DNA of 13,850 nt, from assembly GCA_039931635.1 (NCBI GenBank), contig JBDTRO010000143.1:1-13850 (forward strand), in the 5' to 3' direction. The translations under genes and the position numbers were made by a program. This document shows positions 6,617 to 12,623 of this stretch, one piece after another (the first letter of the stretch is position 1; every line of letters begins with the position of its first letter). This DNA is from RBG-16-66-20 sp039931635. GTDB taxonomy: Bacteria > Pseudomonadota > Gammaproteobacteria > Burkholderiales > SG8-39. The notes under the pieces were generated by a model. The model searched no databases and was not told the DNA's origin. It saw only the letters and a list, made by a program, of their open reading frames with translations.

Positions 6617-7306
6617 TCACTTCGCGAGCAAAAGGAATACCGTCGGCCGTTTGCCGATCATGTGGCCTGCCGCGCGCCATGCAGCCACTGGTTTTGTCCT
6701 GACATCTTCGCTGTCGAGCGTCAGGTCGCTAGCCACGCACAGGCGCGTGCCAGGCGTGCAGGTTTCGAGCAGGGCGGCGAGCATGGCGTCGTTACGGTAG
6801 GGCGTCTCGATGAAGATCTGCGTTTCGTGTTCGCGACGGGAGCGCGATTCGAGGGCGCCGATTTTCTTCTTCCGTTCTTCCGGCTCGCGAGGCAGGTAGC
6901 CGCAGAACGCGAAGCGCTGGCCATCGAGGCCGGAGGCCATCAGGGCGAGGACGATGGAGGAGGGTCCGACGAAGGGTACGACGCGTATGCCTTCGCGTTG
7001 TGCCGCTTCCACGAGCTTCGCGCCCGGATCGGCGATGGCCGGGCAGCCGGCTTCGGACAGCAATCCGACGGAGTGGTTGTCCTGAAGCTTCTTTATATGT
7101 GGCGCGACATCGGCTTCAAGGACTGAGATGTCAAGTTCCTGGATGGCGCACGGCATCCCGACCTCCTTGAGGAAGGCGCGCGCGGACTTCGCGTTCTCGA
7201 CGACGAAGTGGCGCAGCGTTCTGACCGTTGCCAGCGCGGGTGCGGGCAGGGCATCGGCAACGGCGCCGCCAAGAGGCGTCGGTATGGCGTAGAGGATGCC
7301 CGCCAT
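6617..7306 (-). CDS. Short RsmI-like SAM-dependent methyltransferase (tetrapyrrole methylase fold)
   Basis: 229-residue protein of the TP-methylase family (PF00590). The motif SEAGCPAIADPG corresponds to SDAGTPLISDPG of RsmI, and VGPSSIVLAL matches the second SAM-binding loop. ETPYRNDAML is also RsmI-like. It is clearly shorter than RsmI (about 286 residues) and lacks its C-terminal domain. RsmI methylates the 2'-O of C1402 in 16S rRNA. This short paralogue may act on rRNA or another substrate, which is not proven. Its ATG overlaps the maf stop by one base (TGATG), so translation is probably coupled to maf. I therefore give no gene symbol. Confidence 0.88.
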   Translation of the reverse strand: MAGILYAIPTPLGGAVADALPAPALATVRTLRHFVVENAKSARAFLKEVGMPCAIQELDISVLEADVAPHIKKLQDNHSVGLLSEAGCPAIADPGAKLVEAAQREGIRVVPFVGPSSIVLALMASGLDGQRFAFCGYLPREPEERKKKIGALESRSRREHETQIFIETPYRNDAMLAALLETCTPGTRLCVASDLTLDSEDVRTKPVAAWRAAGHMIGKRPTVFLLLAK

Positions 7307-7899
7307 CAGCCGAGCACGGCAGCGCCGGCGGCGGCGAGCAGTTCGGTGAGCGCGATCAAGGGCAGGCCGATGAGGGAGGTCGGATCGTCGGTGTCGACTT
7401 TTTCGATCAGCGTGATGCCGAGTCCTTCGACTTTGGCGCTGCCGGCGCAGTCATACGGTTGCTCGACGCGCAGGTAGGTCTCGATCTGCGCGGCGGTGAG
7501 GACGCGAAAGGTCACGCGGCAGGCGACGACCTTCGAGCCTAGATGCCCCGTCTTTGTATCGAGGACGACGACAGCCGTATCGAAGTTCGCGGTCTTGCCG
7601 CTCATCGCGGTCAGCTGGCGCACCGCATTGGCGTGGTTGCCGGGCTTGTCCAGCCGCAGGCCTGCGCAGGAGGCAACCTGGTCGGAGCCCACGACAAGCG
7701 CATCCGGAAACCGCAGCGACACGGCGCGCGCCTTGGCGCCGGCGAGCCGCAGCGCCGTCGCGGACGGTTTTTCGTCCGGTAGCGGTGTTTCGTTGGTGCC
7801 GGGATCGGCGCATTCGAACGGCACCCCCAGGCGCTCCAGGAGTTCGCGCCGATATCGCGACGTGGAGGCCAGCACCAGCTGCCGTGGCAGGGACCGCAT
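7306..7899 (-). CDS. yceF: Maf/YceF-type nucleotide pyrophosphatase
   Basis: House-cleaning nucleoside triphosphate pyrophosphatase of the Maf family; E. coli YceF prefers 7-methyl-GTP. 197 residues. The N-terminal LASTSRYRRELL (10-21) forms the phosphate-binding loop, GSDQVA contains the catalytic D73, DKPG lies at 84-87 and MSGKT at 99-103. The C-terminal part with CAGSAKVEGLGITL and SLIGLPLIAL matches YceF rather than the dTTP/UTP Maf group (YhdE). The place opposite yceD is the same as in E. coli, which supports this. No clear ribosome binding site precedes the ATG at 7899. It is the first gene of a two-gene minus-strand unit with the methyltransferase. Confidence 0.93.
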   Translation of the reverse strand: MRSLPRQLVLASTSRYRRELLERLGVPFECADPGTNETPLPDEKPSATALRLAGAKARAVSLRFPDALVVGSDQVASCAGLRLDKPGNHANAVRQLTAMSGKTANFDTAVVVLDTKTGHLGSKVVACRVTFRVLTAAQIETYLRVEQPYDCAGSAKVEGLGITLIEKVDTDDPTSLIGLPLIALTELLAAAGAAVLG

Positions 7900-7920
7900 T
7901 TGTATTTACAGGGCTTTGTT

Positions 7921-7949
7921 TTGACAGGGATTTTTGAGGATGGTACCAT
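7921..7949 (+). promoter_or_regulatory. Sigma-70 promoter for yceD-rpmF-plsX-fab cluster
   Basis: A perfect -35 TTGACA (7921-7926) and a TACCAT -10 (7944-7949, four of six matches) are separated by exactly 17 bases. The expected start is near 7956, about three bases before the yceD ATG at 7959, so the yceD message would be leaderless or nearly so. The -10 is embedded in a perfect 10-base palindrome ATGGTACCAT (7940-7949), a possible operator. Spacing and -35 quality make this the best promoter in the window. Confidence 0.75.
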
Positions 7950-7958
7950 TCGCCCCGT

Positions 7959-8456
7959 ATGTCGCACCAGCCGGTCATCGACGGTCTTGAATTCGCGCGG
8001 ACCGGCGCGAGCTTGCAAGGGGCGTGGCCAGTCGCCGGATTCTCGCGCATGCGAGATGCCTTGCGCACGGATGAGGGAACGGTCCGGTACGAATTGCGGG
8101 GCGTGCCGCGGGATCAGGGGCGCCCGGCGCTCCGGCTCAAGGTCAGCGGCGCGCTGCAGTTCGTCTGCCAGCGTTGCCTGGGCGCGCTGGAGTATCCGCT
8201 GCACATCGATGTATCGCTGCAGCTTGCGGCGACGCAAGCCGAAGTGGAAGCGGGGCCCCTTGAAGCCGAAGGGCCCGAGCGGATCCTCGCCGGCCGGGAA
8301 ATGCCGGTGCGCGATCTGGTCGAGGATGAGTTGTTGCTCGCGATTCCGGTCGTCCTGCGGCATGAACGCTGCAAGGGCGGCGAGCCGGAGGCTGTGAATG
8401 AAGGGCGGTCGCCGTTTGCCGGCTTGCGCGGGCGTTTCGGCGGCAGCAGGCATTGA
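7959..8456 (+). CDS. yceD: YceD / DUF177 family protein (23S rRNA accumulation protein)
   Basis: 165-residue member of the DUF177/YceD family, which in bacteria and chloroplasts is linked to 23S rRNA accumulation and 50S assembly and is nearly always next to rpmF. The family hallmark CQRCLG (C70, C73) is present, followed by the acidic VEDELLLAIP segment and a late RHERC. The two cysteine sites could bind a metal, which is inference. The ATG at 7959 has no Shine-Dalgarno at a useful distance; a GAGGA at 7936-7940 is 18 bases away and probably upstream of the mRNA start. First gene of the long plus-strand cluster, 24 bases before rpmF. Confidence 0.93.
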   Translation: MSHQPVIDGLEFARTGASLQGAWPVAGFSRMRDALRTDEGTVRYELRGVPRDQGRPALRLKVSGALQFVCQRCLGALEYPLHIDVSLQLAATQAEVEAGPLEAEGPERILAGREMPVRDLVEDELLLAIPVVLRHERCKGGEPEAVNEGRSPFAGLRGRFGGSRH

Positions 8457-8480
8457 AACCTTAATATCGAGGAGTAGAAC

Positions 8481-8660
8481 ATGGCAGTCCAGCAGAACAA
8501 GAAATCGCCGTCGCGCCGCGGCATGCACCGCTCGCACGATTCCCTGACCGCGCCGTCGCTCGCCGTCGAGCCGACCACCGGCGAAACGCACCTGCGCCAC
8601 CACATCAGCCCGACCGGCTACTACCGCGGGAAGAAAGTCGCCAAGGGCAAAGGCGAGTAG
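8481..8660 (+). CDS. rpmF: 50S ribosomal protein L32
   Basis: 59-residue ribosomal protein bL32 of the large subunit. It starts MAVQQNKKSPSRRGMHRSH, the basic N-terminus typical of the family, and has SPTGYYRGKKV near the end. It lacks the zinc-binding cysteine pairs found in some bacterial L32 proteins, as in E. coli. The ATG at 8481 has AGGAG (8470-8474) six bases upstream. It sits between yceD and plsX as in most proteobacteria, so one transcript can link ribosome and lipid synthesis. Confidence 0.97.
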   Translation: MAVQQNKKSPSRRGMHRSHDSLTAPSLAVEPTTGETHLRHHISPTGYYRGKKVAKGKGE

Positions 8661-8678
8661 CCGCGCCCGCTCTGCGCG

Positions 8679-9689
8679 GTGGACATTACTGTAGCGGTGG
8701 ATTGCATGGGGGGCGATCACGGACCCCATGTCACGGTGCCGGCCGCGCTCGAATTCCGGCGCGCGCACCCGGACGTGGCCATCGTCCTGGTCGGATTGCG
8801 CGACGCGATCGAAGCGCAACTCGCCGCGCACCGCGCCGCAGCCGGGCCGGACCTGCGCGTGCAGCATGCCGCCGAGGTGGTGGCGATGGACGAATCCCCG
8901 GTCAAGGCGCTGCGCTTCAAGAAGGATTCCTCCATGCGGGTGGCGATCAACCTGGTCAAGTCCGGCGAGGCGCATGCCTGCGTCAGCGCCGGCAATACCG
9001 GGGCGCTGATGGCCATTTCGCGCTTCGTGCTGAAAACATTGCCCGCCATCGACCGGCCGGCGATCGCGACGGTGCTGCCGAACATGCTCGGCGGCTACAC
9101 CTACGTGCTCGACCTGGGCGCCAACGTGGACTGCACGCCGGAGCAGTTGATGCAGTTCGGCGTCATGGGCGCCATGCTGGTATCGGCGGTGGAGCACAAG
9201 GAGCGCCCGAGCGTCGGCCTGCTCAACATCGGCATCGAGGACATCAAGGGCAACGACACGGTGAAGCAGGCCGCCGACCTGCTGCGCGCCAGCGGCCTTA
9301 ACTTCCACGGCAACGTCGAAGGCGACGACATCTACAAAGGCACGGTGGACGTGGTGGTGTGCGACGGCTTCGTCGGCAATTCGGTTTTGAAGGCCTCGGA
9401 GGGCGTCGCCACGATGATCGTCGCGTTCCTGCGCCAGGAGTTTGCGCGCAATCCGTGGCGGAAATTGTCCGCACTGATCGCCATGCCGGTGCTCAAGGCG
9501 CTGCGCGCCCGCATGGATCCGGGCCGCTACAACGGCGCCAGCCTGCTCGGCTTGAAGGGCGTGGTCATCAAGAGCCACGGATCGGCGAACCAGTACGCCT
9601 TCGGCCAGGCCCTGAAACGGGCGGCCGAGGAAGTCCGTAACGACGTCGTGCGCCGGATCACGAACCAGATGGCGGGGGTACGGGCGTGA
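8679..9689 (+). CDS. plsX: Phosphate acyltransferase PlsX
   Basis: Converts acyl-ACP and phosphate to acyl-phosphate, the donor used by PlsY in the first step of phospholipid synthesis; a peripheral membrane enzyme. 336 residues, normal length. The N-terminus ITVAVDCMGGDHGP is the family signature, with SAGNTGALMA near 108-117, a KGNDTVKQA segment and VDVVVCDGFVGN later. The start is GTG at 8679, 18 bases after rpmF, with no strong ribosome binding site; the next ATG (8706) would cut into the signature, so GTG is preferred. The stop overlaps the fabH start as GTGA. Confidence 0.96.
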   Translation: MDITVAVDCMGGDHGPHVTVPAALEFRRAHPDVAIVLVGLRDAIEAQLAAHRAAAGPDLRVQHAAEVVAMDESPVKALRFKKDSSMRVAINLVKSGEAHACVSAGNTGALMAISRFVLKTLPAIDRPAIATVLPNMLGGYTYVLDLGANVDCTPEQLMQFGVMGAMLVSAVEHKERPSVGLLNIGIEDIKGNDTVKQAADLLRASGLNFHGNVEGDDIYKGTVDVVVCDGFVGNSVLKASEGVATMIVAFLRQEFARNPWRKLSALIAMPVLKALRARMDPGRYNGASLLGLKGVVIKSHGSANQYAFGQALKRAAEEVRNDVVRRITNQMAGVRA

Positions 9690-10645
9690 TCCATTCGCGC
9701 ATCGTCGGCACCGGCAGCTTTCTGCCGCCGCGCGTGGTCACCAATGAAGAGCTGTCGAAGAAGCTCGATACCAGCGACGCCTGGATCCAGGAGCGCACCG
9801 GCATCAGGCAGCGCCACATTGCCGACCCATCGCAGTCCTCCAGCGATCTCGCGCTGGAAGCGAGCCGCCGCGCGCTCGATGCGGCCGGCCTGAAGGCCGC
9901 CGATATCGATCTCATCATGGTCGCCACGTCGACACCCGATTTCATTTTTCCGAGCACCGCCTGCCTGCTGCAGGCCAGGCTGGGCGTGAAGGGCTGCGCG
10001 GCGTTCGACGTGCAGGCGGTGTGCAGCGGCTTCGTCTACGCGCTGGCGACGGCCGACAGCATGATCAAGAATAAAATGGCGAAAAACGCCCTGGTCGTGG
10101 GCGCGGAAGTCTTTTCGCGCATCCTCGACTGGAACGATCGAGGGACCGCAGTGCTGTTCGGCGACGGCGCCGGCGCGGTGGTGCTGGCCGCGGGCGAGCA
10201 GCCCGGCATCCATGCCTCGGTCCTGCATGCCGATGGCAGCCAGGTCGGCATCCTGTCGGTGCCGGGCAACGTCTGCGGCGGCAAGATCGTCGGCTCGCCG
10301 TTCCTGCAGATGCAGGGCAAGGAAGTTTTCAAGCTGGCGGTCCGCGTCCTCGACGAATCGGCGCGCGAAGTGGCGGCCATCGCCGGAATGAAACTGGAGG
10401 ACATCGACTGGCTGATCCCGCACCAGGCGAACGTGCGCATCCTGGAAGCGACCGCGAAGCGGATCGGCTTGCCGCGCGAGAAGCTGGTGGTCACGGTGGA
10501 CCACCACGCGAACACCTCCGCGGCCTCGGTGCCGCTCGCGCTCGACGAGTATGTGCGTGCAGGAAAGATCAAGGCGGGCCACAAGGTGATGCTGCAAGGT
10601 GTGGGCGGCGGCTTCACCTGGGGCGCATCTCTGGTGACGATGTGA
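9686..10645 (+). CDS. fabH: Beta-ketoacyl-ACP synthase III (FabH)
   Basis: Condenses acetyl-CoA (or another short acyl-CoA) with malonyl-ACP to start each fatty acid chain. 319 residues. The catalytic triad is C113 in AVCSGF, H246 in PHQAN and N276 in HHANTS, one or two places from E. coli C112/H244/N274. The early ERTGIRQRH and the C-terminal GVGGGFTWGA are typical. The GTG start at 9686 overlaps the plsX stop by four bases (GTGA), with a G-rich stretch just upstream serving as a weak ribosome site. The stop TGA overlaps the fabD ATG. Confidence 0.97.
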   Translation: MIHSRIVGTGSFLPPRVVTNEELSKKLDTSDAWIQERTGIRQRHIADPSQSSSDLALEASRRALDAAGLKAADIDLIMVATSTPDFIFPSTACLLQARLGVKGCAAFDVQAVCSGFVYALATADSMIKNKMAKNALVVGAEVFSRILDWNDRGTAVLFGDGAGAVVLAAGEQPGIHASVLHADGSQVGILSVPGNVCGGKIVGSPFLQMQGKEVFKLAVRVLDESAREVAAIAGMKLEDIDWLIPHQANVRILEATAKRIGLPREKLVVTVDHHANTSAASVPLALDEYVRAGKIKAGHKVMLQGVGGGFTWGASLVTM

Positions 10646-11580
10646 TGAAACTTGCCATGGTGTTTCCCGGCCAGGGCTCGCAATCCGTGGGCATGCTGAA
10701 GGCTTACGCCGGCCTGCCGGAAATCGAAGCGGTGCGCGCGGAGGCGGCAGGCGTGCTGGGCAATGAATTCCTGACCCTGCTCGATGAAGGTCCGGCGGAA
10801 CAACTGAACCTCACGGTGAACACCCAACCCGCGATGGTCACTGCCGGGGTTGCGGCCTACCGCGCCTGGCGCGCGCTCGGCGGCCCGGCGCCTTCAGTGG
10901 TGGCGGGGCACAGCCTGGGCGAATACTCGGCACTGGTCGCGGCAGGATCCATCCAACTGGCGACAGCACTCCCTACGGTGCGCTTCCGCGCGCAGGCGAT
11001 GCAGCAGGCCGTTGCCGAAGGACAGGGCGCGATGGCGGCGATCCTGGGACTGGATGACGACGCCGCGCGCGCAGCCTGCGCCGAAGCCGCGCAAGGGGAA
11101 GTGGTTCAGGCCGTGAACTTCAACGCGCCGGGGCAGGTGGTCATCGCGGGGCACAAGAGCGCGGTGGCGCGCGCCATCGAAGCCTGCAAGGCGCGCGGCG
11201 CCAGGCGCGCGATGCCGCTGCCGGTGAGCGCGCCGTTTCATTCCAGCCTGATGCAGCCGGCGGCAGAGCAATTGAAAAGTTACCTTGCAAAGGTTCTTGT
11301 TGCCGCGCCGGCAATACCCGTCATCAACAACGTGGATGTGAAAGCCGAAACCGGCGCAGCACCGATCAAGGATGCGCTCGTTCGCCAGGCCGCGTCGCCG
11401 GTGCGCTGGGTTGAAATCATCCGGCAAATGGCGGCTGGCGGCGTGACGCATATTGTCGAGTGCGGCCCCGGCAGAGTTCTCGCCGGACTGGTGAAGCGCA
11501 TCGACCCGACGCTGCAGGGCATCGCAGCCGCGGATCGGGCTTCGCTGGAGCTGGCGCTCGCGACTGTCAAGGGAGGCTGA
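10645..11580 (+). CDS. fabD: Malonyl-CoA:ACP transacylase (FabD)
   Basis: Transfers malonate from malonyl-CoA to the phosphopantetheine of AcpP, supplying the elongation substrate. 311 residues from ATG 10645, which overlaps the fabH stop as TGATG; a GTG directly before it (10642) would add one residue. The nucleophile S90 lies in GHSLGEYSA, with catalytic H199 in PFHSS, the carboxylate-binding R115 and the GQGSQ loop at 9-13. All match E. coli FabD (S92, H201, R117) with a shift of two. A GGGAGG at the 3' end serves as the fabG ribosome binding site. Confidence 0.97.
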   Translation: MKLAMVFPGQGSQSVGMLKAYAGLPEIEAVRAEAAGVLGNEFLTLLDEGPAEQLNLTVNTQPAMVTAGVAAYRAWRALGGPAPSVVAGHSLGEYSALVAAGSIQLATALPTVRFRAQAMQQAVAEGQGAMAAILGLDDDAARAACAEAAQGEVVQAVNFNAPGQVVIAGHKSAVARAIEACKARGARRAMPLPVSAPFHSSLMQPAAEQLKSYLAKVLVAAPAIPVINNVDVKAETGAAPIKDALVRQAASPVRWVEIIRQMAAGGVTHIVECGPGRVLAGLVKRIDPTLQGIAAADRASLELALATVKGG

Positions 11581-11582
11581 GG

Positions 11583-12305
11583 ATGCTTGAGGGCAAAGTC
11601 GCATTGGTGACTGGCGCATCGCGCGGCATCGGCCGCGCGATCGCGGTCGAACTGGCGAAGCAGGGCGCCAAAGTGGTGGGTACGGCGACGACGGAAGAGG
11701 GCGCGAAAGCGATTTCTGCGGCCGGACTGACCGGCATGGTGCTCAACGTGCGCGATGCCGCGCAGAGCGACGCGCTGATCGCCGCGATCCAGAAGGACGT
11801 GGGCGACATCGCGATCCTGGTCAATAACGCCGCGGTGACGCGCGACAACCTCGCGCTGCGCATGAAGGACGCGGACTGGGATGAAGTCATGGATACCAAC
11901 CTGAAGCCGGTTTTCCGGCTGTCGCGCGCGGTGATGCGCGGCATGATGAAGGCGCGCTGGGGCCGGATCATCAACATTACGTCGGTGGTCGGCGCCGCGG
12001 GCAATCCCGGCCAGGCCAACTACGCCGCCGCCAAGGCCGGCGTCGTGGGCATGGCGAAATCGCTGGCGCGCGAACTCGGCAGCCGCAACATCACCGTGAA
12101 CTGCGTCGCGCCGGGATTCATCGACACCGACATGACCAGGGCGCTGAGCGAGGAACAGAAGGGCGCGCTGCTGGCGCAAATCCCGCTCGGCCGGCTGGGC
12201 CAGCCGGAGGACGTGGCGGCGGCTGTCGCCTACCTTGCATCGCCCGCCGCGGCGTACATCACCGGCACGGTGCTGCACGTCAACGGCGGGATGTACATGG
12301 CCTGA
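11583..12305 (+). CDS. fabG: 3-oxoacyl-ACP reductase (FabG)
   Basis: NADPH-dependent reductase of 3-oxoacyl-ACP in the elongation cycle; short-chain dehydrogenase family. 240 residues, slightly shorter than the usual 244-247. The cofactor motif is TGASRGIG (10-17), the catalytic residues are S134, Y147 and K151 (YAAAK), N106 is present, and the end VNGGMYMA is characteristic. The usual NNAG at 81-84 reads NNAA here. The ATG at 11583 has GGGAGG six bases upstream and is two bases after the fabD stop; the open frame extends upstream into fabD, but only this start gives the family N-terminus MLEGKVALVTG. Confidence 0.97.
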   Translation: MLEGKVALVTGASRGIGRAIAVELAKQGAKVVGTATTEEGAKAISAAGLTGMVLNVRDAAQSDALIAAIQKDVGDIAILVNNAAVTRDNLALRMKDADWDEVMDTNLKPVFRLSRAVMRGMMKARWGRIINITSVVGAAGNPGQANYAAAKAGVVGMAKSLARELGSRNITVNCVAPGFIDTDMTRALSEEQKGALLAQIPLGRLGQPEDVAAAVAYLASPAAAYITGTVLHVNGGMYMA

Positions 12306-12311
12306 TTCCGG

Positions 12312-12317
12312 TAAAAT
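12312..12317 (+). promoter_or_regulatory. Possible -10 box of an acpP-proximal promoter
   Basis: TAAAAT lies in the 66-base gap between fabG and acpP, about 55 bases before the acpP ATG, and matches TATAAT at five of six positions. No convincing -35 is present 16-18 bases upstream (the region reads like ggatgt). Known: acpP in E. coli has its own promoter for high expression, which makes an internal promoter plausible here. Confidence 0.4.
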
Positions 12318-12371
12318 ACGCCGCCCCGCAGAGGGAGGTTCTTTCGGGTCCACACAGGGAAGGAGCGCAGG

Positions 12372-12611
12372 ATGGAAAATATCGAGCAACGCGTAAAGAA
12401 AATCGTCGCCGAACAGCTCGGTGTCAACGAGGCCGAGATCAAGAACGAGTCATCGTTCGTGGACGACCTGGGCGCCGATTCCCTCGACACGGTGGAACTC
12501 GTGATGGCGCTCGAGGAAGAATTCGAGACCGAGATTCCGGACGAGGACGCCGAGAAAATCACCACCGTCCAGCAGGCCATCGACTACGTCAAGTCGCACG
12601 CCAAGGCCTGA
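12372..12611 (+). CDS. acpP: Acyl carrier protein
   Basis: 79-residue acidic carrier protein that holds growing acyl chains on a 4'-phosphopantetheine arm. The attachment serine is S37 in GADSLDT. The helix II acidic stretch VELVMALEEEF, which docks with the Fab enzymes, and the IPDEDAEKI segment are conserved. The ATG at 12372 has AGGAG (12361-12365) six bases upstream, one of the best ribosome sites in the window, fitting high expression. It follows fabG after 66 bases and precedes fabF by 12 bases. Confidence 0.98.
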   Translation: MENIEQRVKKIVAEQLGVNEAEIKNESSFVDDLGADSLDTVELVMALEEEFETEIPDEDAEKITTVQQAIDYVKSHAKA

Positions 12612-12623
12612 TCGCTCATTACA

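Noticed and set aside
7897..7935. A divergent maf promoter in the yceD spacer.
   Set aside because: TAAATA-like words occur just before the maf ATG, but no -35 fits and the start would fall inside the coding region.
7940..7990. A short upstream frame starting ATG at 7940 and overlapping the yceD start.
   Set aside because: It would lie upstream of the predicted transcription start, its GAGG is too close to the ATG to act as a ribosome site, and the ATG is part of the palindrome at the -10.
7611..9578. A 655-codon minus-strand open frame across maf, yceD, rpmF and plsX.
   Set aside because: It runs through four recognisable genes, has a His/Arg/Ala-rich composition typical of antisense frames in G+C-rich DNA, and has no motif.
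11280..12389. A 369-codon minus-strand open frame opposite fabD/fabG.
   Set aside because: It is antisense to two genes with complete catalytic motifs, and no family resemblance is seen.
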